A stretch of DNA of 64,000 nucleotides from Pseudomonas sp. PDM18. GTDB lineage: Bacteria; Pseudomonadota; Gammaproteobacteria; Pseudomonadales; Pseudomonadaceae. The stretch covers positions 124,001 to 188,000 of the forward strand of contig NZ_JACVBX010000002.1 in assembly GCF_014852585.1 (NCBI RefSeq), given 5' to 3'. Shown here piece by piece: positions 57,248 to 64,000 of this stretch (position 1 is its first letter; the number at the start of each line of letters is the position of its first letter). The notes beneath the pieces are model-generated. The model was not told the DNA's origin. It worked only from the letters and a program-made list of their open reading frames with translations, and did not search any database. The position numbers were made by a program, and so were the translations under genes.

Positions 57248-57438
57248 GTTGCACCTTTTCCACCTCTGGCACGAACACTGCTTTCTTCCTGCCGTCCGGC
57301 CGACCCGTATGGGTTGCAGCCGGGCGCGCCCGTGGCCGTGCTCCGTTTGGTAGCGCCGTGTGTGGGAAATGTCACCGGTTGCACCGGTTTTGCGCGTACG
57401 ACCAAAGGCTTGTTTTTATTGGGTTGCACCTGGTTGCA
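57248..57438 (+). promoter_or_regulatory. Five GTTGCA motifs, candidate PutA operators
   Basis: GTTGCA occurs at 57248, 57313, 57378, 57423 and 57433, four of them as GTTGCACC. The first three are exactly 65 bp apart and the last two 10 bp apart. GTTGCA is the site bound by the ribbon-helix-helix domain of E. coli PutA, and the gene that follows encodes such a domain. Confidence 0.7.
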
Positions 57439-57503
57439 CCTTGCGATTCGGCGGTATAACCTTGCGCCGTTTTCAGGCACACCTTCTAACAACAGGAAGC
57501 CCC

Positions 57504-60500
57504 ATGGCCACCACCACCCTTGGCGTGAAGCTCGACGACGCCACCCGCGAGCGCCTCAAGCTGGCTGCCCAGCAACTCGACCGTACCCCGCACTGGCTGA
57601 TCAAGCAGGCCATCTTCTCCTACCTGGAGCAGGTGGAAGGCGGTCTGACCCCGGCCGAGCAATCCGGCCTGGCGGCCGCAGCGGGCGAAGAGTCGCTGGA
57701 TGCGCTGAACGAACAAGGGTTGCAGGTCTTCCTCGATTTCGCCGAAAGCATCCTGCCGCAGTCCGTGCTGCGCGCGGCCATCACCGCCGCCTACCGCCGC
57801 CCGGAAACCGAGGCGCTGCCGATGCTGCTGGACCTGGCCCGCCTGCCGAAAGAGCAGGCCGCCGCGGCCAGCAAGATGGCGCTGGGCATCGCCGAAAAGC
57901 TGCGCAACCAGAAGAACGCCGGTGGCCGCCAGGGCCTGGTGCAGGGCCTGCTGCAGGAGTTCTCCCTGTCGTCTCAGGAAGGCGTGGCGCTGATGTGCCT
58001 GGCTGAGGCGCTGCTGCGCATCCCGGACAAGGCCACCCGTGACGCGCTGATCCGCGACAAGATCAGCAACGGCAACTGGAGCCAGCACCTGGGCCAAAGC
58101 CCGTCGATGTTCGTCAACGCGGCCTCCTGGGGCCTGCTGATCACCGGCAAGCTGGTGGCGACCCACACCGAAGCCGGCATGTCCTCGTCGCTCAACCGCA
58201 TCATCGGCAAGTCCGGCGAGCCGCTGATCCGCAAGGGCGTGGACATGGCCATGCGCCTGATGGGCGAGCAGTTCGTCACCGGCGAAACCATTGCCGAGGC
58301 CCTGGCCAATGCGGCGAACATGGAATCCCGCGGCTTCCGCTACTCCTACGACATGCTCGGCGAAGCCGCGCTGACCGAGGAGGACGCCAAGCGCTACCTG
58401 GCCTCCTACGAGCAGGCGATCCATGCCATCGGCAAGGCTTCCCATGGTCGTGGCATCTACGAAGGCCCGGGCATCTCGATCAAGCTTTCCGCGCTGCACC
58501 CGCGCTACAGCCGCGCGCAGTACGACCGCGTGATGGACGAGCTGTACCCGACCGTGCTCGGCCTGGTGAAGATGGCCCGTGACTATGACATCGGCATCAA
58601 CATCGACGCCGAGGAAGCCGACCGCCTGGAAATCTCCCTCGACCTGCTCGAGCGCCTGTGCTTCGAGCCGTCGCTGGCCGGCTGGAACGGCATCGGCTTC
58701 GTCATCCAGGCCTACCAGAAGCGCTGCCCTTACGTGATCGATTACGTGATCGACCTGGCCAAGCGCAGCCGTCACCGCCTGATGATCCGCCTGGTGAAGG
58801 GCGCCTACTGGGACAGCGAGATCAAGCTGGCCCAGGTCAACGGCCTGGAAGGCTACCCGGTCTACACCCGCAAACCGTACACCGATGTTTCCTACCTGGC
58901 CTGTGCGCGCAAGCTGCTGGCGGTGCCGGAATCCATCTACCCGCAGTTCGCCACCCACAACGCCCACTCGCTGTCGGCCATCTACCAGCTGGCCGGGCAG
59001 AACTACTACCCGGGCCAGTACGAGTTCCAGTGCCTGCACGGCATGGGCGAGCCGCTGTACGAGCAGGTGGTGGGCAAGGTCGCCGACGGCAAGTTCAACC
59101 GTCCGTGCCGCATCTACGCCCCGGTGGGCAGTCATGAAACCCTGCTGGCGTATCTCGTTCGCCGCCTGCTGGAAAACGGCGCCAACACCTCCTTCGTCAA
59201 CCGCATCGCCGACCACAGCATCTCCCTCCAGGACCTGGTGCTCGACCCGGTGCTGCAGGTCGAGCAGATGGCCGCGCAGGAAGGCACCCTGGGCCTGCCG
59301 CACCCGCGCATCCCGCTGCCGCGCGACCTCTATGGCGACAGTCGCCTTAACTCCGCCGGCATCGACCTGGCCAACGAACACCGCCTGGGTTCGCTGTCCT
59401 CGGCGCTGCTGTCGAGCACCAACCACGCCTACGTCGCCGAGCCGATGCTGGGCCTGGCCGACGCCGCGCCGGGCGAGCCGCAGCCGGTGCGCAACCCGGC
59501 TGACCACCGCGACGTGGTAGGTCATGTGCGTGAAGCCAGCGAAGCCGACGTGAACAACGCCATCCTTGGCGCGCTGTCCAGCGCGCAGATCTGGCAGTCG
59601 ACCCAGCCGGCCGAGCGCGGCGCGATCCTGCAGCGCGCCGCCGACCTGATGGAAGCCGAGATCCAGTCGCTGATGGGCGTGCTGGTGCGTGAATCGGGCA
59701 AGACTTTCGCCAACGCCATCGCCGAAGTGCGCGAGGCGGTGGACTTCCTGCGCTACTACGGCGCCCAGGCCAGCACCCACTTCGCCAACGACAGCCACCG
59801 CCCGCTGGGCCCGGTGGTCTGCATCAGCCCGTGGAACTTCCCGCTGGCGATCTTCAGCGGCCAGGTAGCCGCTGCGCTGGCCGCCGGCAACACCGTGCTG
59901 GCCAAGCCCGCCGAGCAAACTCCGCTGATCGCCGCGCAAGCCGTGCGCATCCTGCTGGAAGCCGGCGTGCCCGCTGGCGCCGTGCAACTGCTGCCGGGCC
60001 GTGGTGAAACCGTCGGCGCCCGCCTGGTAGGCGACGAACGCGTGCGTGGCGTGATGTTCACCGGTTCCACTGAAGTGGCCGGCATCCTCCAGCGCAACAT
60101 CGCCGGCCGCCTCGACGCCCAGGGCCGTACCATCCCGCTGATCGCCGAAACCGGCGGTCTCAACGCGATGATCGTCGACTCCTCGGCCCTGGCCGAGCAG
60201 GTGGTGGTCGACGTGGTCAACTCCGCCTTCGACAGCGCCGGCCAGCGCTGCTCCGCGCTGCGCGTGCTGTGCGTGCAGGAAGATGCCGCCGACCGCGTGG
60301 TGCAGATGCTCAAGGGTGCCATGGCCGAGTACCGCGTCGGTGCGCCGGAGCGCCTGCACACCGACATCGGTCCGGTGATCGACGAGGAAGCCAAGGCCAA
60401 CATCGACAAGCACATCCAGACCATGCGCGACAAAGGCCGCAAGGTGTTCCAGAGCGCCCGACTGGATGCCGAGGAAATCAAGCGCGGCACCTTCGTTGTG

Positions 60501-61442
60501 CCGACCCTGATCGAGCTGGACAGCTTCAGCGAACTCAAGCGCGAAATCTTCGGCCCGGTGCTGCACGTGGTGCGCTACCAGCGCTCTGAACTGGACCAGC
60601 TGCTCGCGCAGATCAACGAATCCGGCTACGGCCTGACCCTGGGCGTGCATACCCGCATCGATGAGACCATCGCCCAGGTCGTCGGCACCGCCCATGTCGG
60701 CAACCTCTACGTCAACCGCAACGTGGTTGGCGCGGTGGTCGGCGTGCAGCCCTTCGGTGGCGAGGGCCTGTCCGGCACCGGTCCGAAGGCCGGCGGCCCG
60801 CTGTACCTGTACCGCCTGCTGTCGACCCGCCCGCAGGATGCGGTGGCCAGCCAGCTCAAGGGCGACGGTGCCCAGGCGCTGCCGCGTCCGAAGGATGCCC
60901 AGCAGGCCGTGGACGCGCTGACCAAGTGGGCAGGGCAGAAAGACGCCGCCCTGGCCACTCTGCTCGGCGGCTACGGCGAACTCGCGCAGAGCTTCACCCA
61001 GCAGGTGCTGACTGGCCCGACCGGCGAGCGCAACACCTACACCCTGCTGCCGCGCGAGCACGTGCTGTGCCTGGCGGAAGACCGCGCCGACCTGCTGGCG
61101 CAGCTGGCTGCGGTGCTCAGCGTTGGCAGCCGCCCGCTGGTGGCCGAGTCCAACGCCGCCGTGGTCAAGGAACTGCCGAAGGAAGTCGCCCAGCGCATCG
61201 AGCTGGTCGCCGACTGGAGCGCGACCGACAAGGTGTTCGACGCGATCCTGCACCACGGCGATTCGGACCAGCTGCGCGCAGTCTGCGAACAGGCGAGCCA
61301 GCGCAAGGGCGCCATCGTCGGCGTCACCGGGCTGAACCGCGGGGAAACCGACATCCCGCTGGAACGCCTGCTGATCGAGCGCGCGCTGAGCGTCAACACC
61401 GCCGCTGCCGGCGGCAACGCCAGCCTGATGACCATCGGCTGA
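57504..61442 (+). CDS. putA: Trifunctional proline utilization protein PutA
   Basis: 1312 residues from ATG 57504 behind ACAGGAAG. Residues 1-45 form a ribbon-helix-helix DNA-binding domain (TTTLGVKLDDATRERLKLAA). The proline dehydrogenase barrel spans about 260-560 (EGPGISIKLSALHPRY, RLVKGAYWDSEIK, NAHSLSAIY). The glutamate semialdehyde dehydrogenase spans about 650-1130, with ISPWNFPLAIF, AETGGLNAM for the general base, and GQRCSALRVLC for the catalytic Cys. It converts proline to glutamate and represses its own genes when not membrane-bound. No putP transporter gene is adjacent. Confidence 0.95.
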   Translation: MATTTLGVKLDDATRERLKLAAQQLDRTPHWLIKQAIFSYLEQVEGGLTPAEQSGLAAAAGEESLDALNEQGLQVFLDFAESILPQSVLRAAITAAYRRPETEALPMLLDLARLPKEQAAAASKMALGIAEKLRNQKNAGGRQGLVQGLLQEFSLSSQEGVALMCLAEALLRIPDKATRDALIRDKISNGNWSQHLGQSPSMFVNAASWGLLITGKLVATHTEAGMSSSLNRIIGKSGEPLIRKGVDMAMRLMGEQFVTGETIAEALANAANMESRGFRYSYDMLGEAALTEEDAKRYLASYEQAIHAIGKASHGRGIYEGPGISIKLSALHPRYSRAQYDRVMDELYPTVLGLVKMARDYDIGINIDAEEADRLEISLDLLERLCFEPSLAGWNGIGFVIQAYQKRCPYVIDYVIDLAKRSRHRLMIRLVKGAYWDSEIKLAQVNGLEGYPVYTRKPYTDVSYLACARKLLAVPESIYPQFATHNAHSLSAIYQLAGQNYYPGQYEFQCLHGMGEPLYEQVVGKVADGKFNRPCRIYAPVGSHETLLAYLVRRLLENGANTSFVNRIADHSISLQDLVLDPVLQVEQMAAQEGTLGLPHPRIPLPRDLYGDSRLNSAGIDLANEHRLGSLSSALLSSTNHAYVAEPMLGLADAAPGEPQPVRNPADHRDVVGHVREASEADVNNAILGALSSAQIWQSTQPAERGAILQRAADLMEAEIQSLMGVLVRESGKTFANAIAEVREAVDFLRYYGAQASTHFANDSHRPLGPVVCISPWNFPLAIFSGQVAAALAAGNTVLAKPAEQTPLIAAQAVRILLEAGVPAGAVQLLPGRGETVGARLVGDERVRGVMFTGSTEVAGILQRNIAGRLDAQGRTIPLIAETGGLNAMIVDSSALAEQVVVDVVNSAFDSAGQRCSALRVLCVQEDAADRVVQMLKGAMAEYRVGAPERLHTDIGPVIDEEAKANIDKHIQTMRDKGRKVFQSARLDAEEIKRGTFVVPTLIELDSFSELKREIFGPVLHVVRYQRSELDQLLAQINESGYGLTLGVHTRIDETIAQVVGTAHVGNLYVNRNVVGAVVGVQPFGGEGLSGTGPKAGGPLYLYRLLSTRPQDAVASQLKGDGAQALPRPKDAQQAVDALTKWAGQKDAALATLLGGYGELAQSFTQQVLTGPTGERNTYTLLPREHVLCLAEDRADLLAQLAAVLSVGSRPLVAESNAAVVKELPKEVAQRIELVADWSATDKVFDAILHHGDSDQLRAVCEQASQRKGAIVGVTGLNRGETDIPLERLLIERALSVNTAAAGGNASLMTIG

Positions 61443-61450
61443 CGACGATG

Positions 61451-61478
61451 CCGGAAGCGCCTCACCGGGCGCTTCCGG
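61451..61478 (+). terminator. Hairpin downstream of putA
   Basis: CCGGAAGCGCC (61451-61461) pairs perfectly with GGCGCTTCCGG (61468-61478), 8 bp past the putA stop. No T-run follows, but the strong stem and position suggest termination. The remaining gap to 61640 shows no gene. Confidence 0.6.
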
Positions 61479-61640
61479 CCAGCTTCAAGGCCGCCACCGC
61501 GACCACCGGCCTGCCAGCCCCCGGGCGGAGCTACCCGCTCCCGGCAGGTCGTTTCCCTCGCGCTTCCTGCGCAATCCGTCTCGGGCCACGCCCGGTACAA
61601 CGGCGGGGCTATCCGCTCCGCCGATTCCCTTTTCTCTGGT

Positions 61641-62486
61641 TCAGACCGGCGCCGCAGTGCGGGTCAGCTGCTCCAGCAACTCCAGGTCGGTGCTCATGCC
61701 CGAGGTCTCGCGGATGCGTGCGAGGATTTCCTTCTTCAGGGCGATGAATTCCGGGGCCATCTTCATGTCCTGATTGCGCTCGGCCGGCAGCGGCACTTCG
61801 TAGACGCTGTCGATGCGTCCGGGGCGCGGCGCCATCAACACCACGCGGCCGCCCAGGTAGATCGCCTCGTCGACATCGTGGGTGACGAACAGGATGGTGC
61901 TGTTCTCCAGGCGGTGCACGTGGCGGATCAGGTCGTGCATCACCTCGCGGGTCTGCGCGTCCAGCGCGCCGAAGGGTTCGTCCATCAGCAGGATCTGCGG
62001 CTTGGGCATCAGCGCGCGGGCGATCGCCACGCGTTGCTGCATGCCGCCGGAAAGCTGGCTGGGGTAGGCCTGGGCGAAAGCCGACAGGCCCATCAGGTTG
62101 AGTAGCGCATCGGCGCGGCCGCTGGCGACTTCCACGTCGGCGTCGCCGCGCACGGTGTCGGACACCACCTTGAGCCGGCGGCAGAACTTGATGTTCTCCA
62201 TCACCCGCAGCCAGGGGTAGAGACTGTAGTGCTGGAAGACCATGGCGCGGTCGATGCCGGGGCCGTCCACGGCACGGCCATCGACGAGGATGTCGCCGCC
62301 GCTGTGGCGCTCCAGCCCGCCGATGCTGCGCAACAGGGTGGACTTGCCGCAACCCGAGGCGCCGACGAAGGTGACGAACTCATTGGCGCGAATCTCCAGG
62401 TTCACATCCTGCAGAGCCTGTACGTGCCGACCCTGGCTGCTGAAGACCTTGTCGACGTGGCGGATGGCGATCTTGTTCTGGCTCAT
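61641..62486 (-). CDS. ABC transporter ATPase, nitrate/sulfonate/taurine type
   Basis: 281 residues from ATG 62486. Walker A is GASGCGKST, the signature LSGGMQQRVA, and Walker B ILLMDEPFGALD, with a His switch in VTHDVDEA. The SsuB/TauB/NrtD branch is shown by GPGIDRAMVFQHYSLYPWL. It powers uptake by the neighbouring permease. No solute-binding protein is in the window; it may lie further upstream of the operon, beyond 64000. The substrate cannot be named from this. Confidence 0.88.
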   Translation of the reverse strand: MSQNKIAIRHVDKVFSSQGRHVQALQDVNLEIRANEFVTFVGASGCGKSTLLRSIGGLERHSGGDILVDGRAVDGPGIDRAMVFQHYSLYPWLRVMENIKFCRRLKVVSDTVRGDADVEVASGRADALLNLMGLSAFAQAYPSQLSGGMQQRVAIARALMPKPQILLMDEPFGALDAQTREVMHDLIRHVHRLENSTILFVTHDVDEAIYLGGRVVLMAPRPGRIDSVYEVPLPAERNQDMKMAPEFIALKKEILARIRETSGMSTDLELLEQLTRTAAPV

Positions 62487-62491
62487 CAGGC

Positions 62492-63322
62492 TTACCTCTT
62501 CATCCAGGGGAAGGCGACCCGGCCGAGCCAGCGGAATGCCTGGTCGGTGAGCAGGCCGATGACGCCGATCAGCAGGATGCCAGCGAAGATTTTGTCGGTC
62601 TGCATGTAGCGCTGGGCGCGCAGGATGGCGTAGCCCAGGCCGGAGTTGGCGGCGACCAGTTCGGCCACCACCAGGTAGGTCCAGGCCCAGCCGCAGGTGA
62701 TGCGCAGGGTGTCCAGCAGCGCCGGGCGCGCCGAGGGCAGCACCACCAGACGGATGGTCTCTGCGCGGCTGGCGCCCATGGTCTGCGCCGCCTCGATCTG
62801 CGCCATGGGCACGCGGCGCACGTCCTCGGCGACCATCAGCACCATCTGGAAAAAGGTGCCGATGAAGATGATCAGCACCTTGGAGCCTTCGTCGATGCCG
62901 ACCCAGAGCATCACCAGCGGGATGAAGGCCACCGCCGGCATGTAGCGGATGAAGTCGGTGAGCGGTTCGAGCAAGGCCTGCACCGGGCGGTAGGTACCGA
63001 TGTACAGGCCCAGCGGCAGGGCGATCACCGCCGAGGCGAGGAAGCCGGTCATGACCCGGTAGACGCTGATGGCGATGTCGCCCACCAGCCCTTCGTCGGT
63101 CCACCAGTGGCCGATGCGTTTGAGCACGGCGTCCGGGCCGGGGAAGAACATCGGGTTGGCCAATCCGGCGGCGCTGTAGGCCCACCAGAGCAGCAATGGC
63201 AGCAGCAGGCCGGCGGCGGCCAGGGCCCAGACGGCGCTGCGCGGCAGCTCGCCACGGATCACCCACCAGCGCTGGCGGGCGGGCTGCGCGGCAGGGCGGG
63301 GCAGGGGCTGGTGGGCGGTCAT
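62492..63322 (-). CDS. ABC transporter permease, nitrate/sulfonate/taurine type
   Basis: 276 residues with about six membrane helices. The ATPase contact motif (EAA loop) is EAAQTMGASRAETIRLVVLP. MFFPGPDAV and RYMPAVAFIPLVMLWVGI are typical of SsuC/TauC. It lies 5 bp before the ATPase gene and overlaps the upstream gene by 4 bases (ATGA), so all three are one operon. Confidence 0.88.
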   Translation of the reverse strand: MTAHQPLPRPAAQPARQRWWVIRGELPRSAVWALAAAGLLLPLLLWWAYSAAGLANPMFFPGPDAVLKRIGHWWTDEGLVGDIAISVYRVMTGFLASAVIALPLGLYIGTYRPVQALLEPLTDFIRYMPAVAFIPLVMLWVGIDEGSKVLIIFIGTFFQMVLMVAEDVRRVPMAQIEAAQTMGASRAETIRLVVLPSARPALLDTLRITCGWAWTYLVVAELVAANSGLGYAILRAQRYMQTDKIFAGILLIGVIGLLTDQAFRWLGRVAFPWMKR

Positions 63323-64000
63323 GGCGTCACCTCCTCAGCGGGGAACAGGGGCAGCTCGCAGGCTTGCCAGCCATCGGTGGGCGGCGTGGCGCCCAGGCTG
63401 TTGAGCCAGTGGGCGTCGTGCAGCAACCCGGGGTGGTCGGGATCGGCTTTGGCGGGCAGCAGTCGTGCGCCGATGCGCGCGGGCAGGGTGCTCAGTTCGA
63501 TGCGCCAGGGCGTAACACCGCCCTGATGACGGCCGAAGCTCAGTTCGAAATCCAGCAGCTCGAGGTTGTCGCTATCGAACAATGCGACAAGCGATGGCGC
63601 GCGCGGCAGCGGCAGGCGCCGCCCGGCGGCGAAGAGGAAGCAGTCGCCGGCCAGCAGCAGGCAACCCTGGCGGCCGTCGGCGCCCAGCAGCCAGGTGCCA
63701 CGGTTGCGCCCGAGGGATTCGGGCAGGCGCTCCCAGACTTCGTGGTAGCTGCCGTCCAGGCCGTCTTCCAGCACCTTTTCGCTGTCGACGAAGTGCATGC
63801 GGCCGATGTCCTCGCCGCCATTGGGCGGCTGGAAGTCGATTGCGCGGTGCCACTGGCAGATATCGCCAGTGATCTCGGTGAGACCGGCAAATCCGGCCTG
63901 GGCGGCCAGTGCTTCCGGCTTATCGGGGGCCGGCAGCGGAATGCGCAGGTCGGCAAACAGACGCTCGGTCTGTAGCCAGTACACGCGGGTGCTGGTGTCA
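63319..64000 (-). CDS. Hypothetical protein, 5' end outside window
   Basis: At least 226 residues are read from the window edge to a stop at 63319. A GTG at 63984 could be a start, but the frame stays open upstream as DTSTRVYWLQTERLFADLR, and that reads like the inside of a conserved domain, so the true start is likely outside. The middle has IDFQPPNGGEDIGRMHF and SYHEVWERLPES. There is no signal or membrane segment. I do not recognise the function. It overlaps the permease start by ATGA, so it is co-translated with the transporter and is probably tied to the same substrate. Confidence 0.7.
   Translation of the reverse strand, partial: DTSTRVYWLQTERLFADLRIPLPAPDKPEALAAQAGFAGLTEITGDICQWHRAIDFQPPNGGEDIGRMHFVDSEKVLEDGLDGSYHEVWERLPESLGRNRGTWLLGADGRQGCLLLAGDCFLFAAGRRLPLPRAPSLVALFDSDNLELLDFELSFGRHQGGVTPWRIELSTLPARIGARLLPAKADPDHPGLLHDAHWLNSLGATPPTDGWQACELPLFPAEEVTP

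Noticed and set aside
57486-61256. A 1256-codon open frame opposite putA
   Set aside because: This antisense frame comes from strong codon bias of putA. Its translation has no recognisable domain.

Overview
The window looks like chromosome of a Pseudomonas from, or close to, the P. aeruginosa / P. nitroreducens / P. citronellolis lineage. This rests on high GC with strong third-position GC, Pseudomonas-type REP palindromes, and gene orders recalled from P. aeruginosa: gapN-gntP-gntK-gntR, exaA/exaB, pqqABCDEH-ercA-ercS, and a putA with an N-terminal DNA-binding domain. I see no rRNA, tRNA, insertion sequence, prophage or CRISPR array. Both ends cut through a gene.

Layout. 1-2652: an unknown protein cut by the edge, and an RlhA-type U32 protein. 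3031-6529: a three-gene set of secreted alpha/beta hydrolase, membrane-anchored ABM-domain protein and YtcJ-type amidohydrolase. 6733-10004: an ECF sigma/anti-sigma pair divergent from a membrane-anchored SrpA-like catalase, a cytochrome b561 and a small secreted DUF2790-like protein; two divergent promoters share GGGAATA-N15-CGTC. 10052-13437: a membrane protein, a sterol desaturase-family protein and a protein with three fused RidA domains. 13888-19233: the gluconate regulon (gapN, gntP, gntK, gntR) with three GntR-type operators. 19540-22968: a tryptophan tryptophylquinone (TTQ) amine dehydrogenase cluster (large subunit, MauE, MauD, small subunit, cytochrome c) with no mauG. 23430-27170: codB, a PucR-type regulator and codA. 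27447-28675: an AhpD-like protein and a pentapeptide-repeat protein.

28733-48357 is a periplasmic alcohol-oxidation island. It holds exaA (PQQ ethanol dehydrogenase), exaB (cytochrome c550), a three-gene 'quinoprotein relay' set (solute-binding protein, fused SoxYZ-like carrier, SoxH-like metallohydrolase), a second PQQ dehydrogenase with a fused cytochrome behind a sigma-54 promoter, an AldA-type aldehyde dehydrogenase, a sigma-54 activator, the whole pqqABCDE set including the 23-codon pqqA, pqqH, ercA and ercS. Alcohols would be oxidised in the periplasm by two PQQ enzymes, electrons leave through cytochrome c, AldA would handle aldehydes in the cytoplasm, and pqq genes make the cofactor.

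48368-57217 is signalling: a convergent hybrid kinase, then a four-gene run of a 1158-residue hybrid kinase with three receivers, CheR, a receiver-less CheB and a receiver-kinase. 57504-61442 is putA, preceded by five GTTGCA motifs. 61641-64000 is an ABC transporter (ATPase, permease) of the nitrate/sulfonate/taurine type, translationally coupled to an unknown protein that runs off the window.

The points most worth a second look are the relay trio, the TTQ cluster without mauG, the triple-RidA protein with one apparently dead domain, and the CheR/CheB genes embedded between hybrid kinases with no chemoreceptor.
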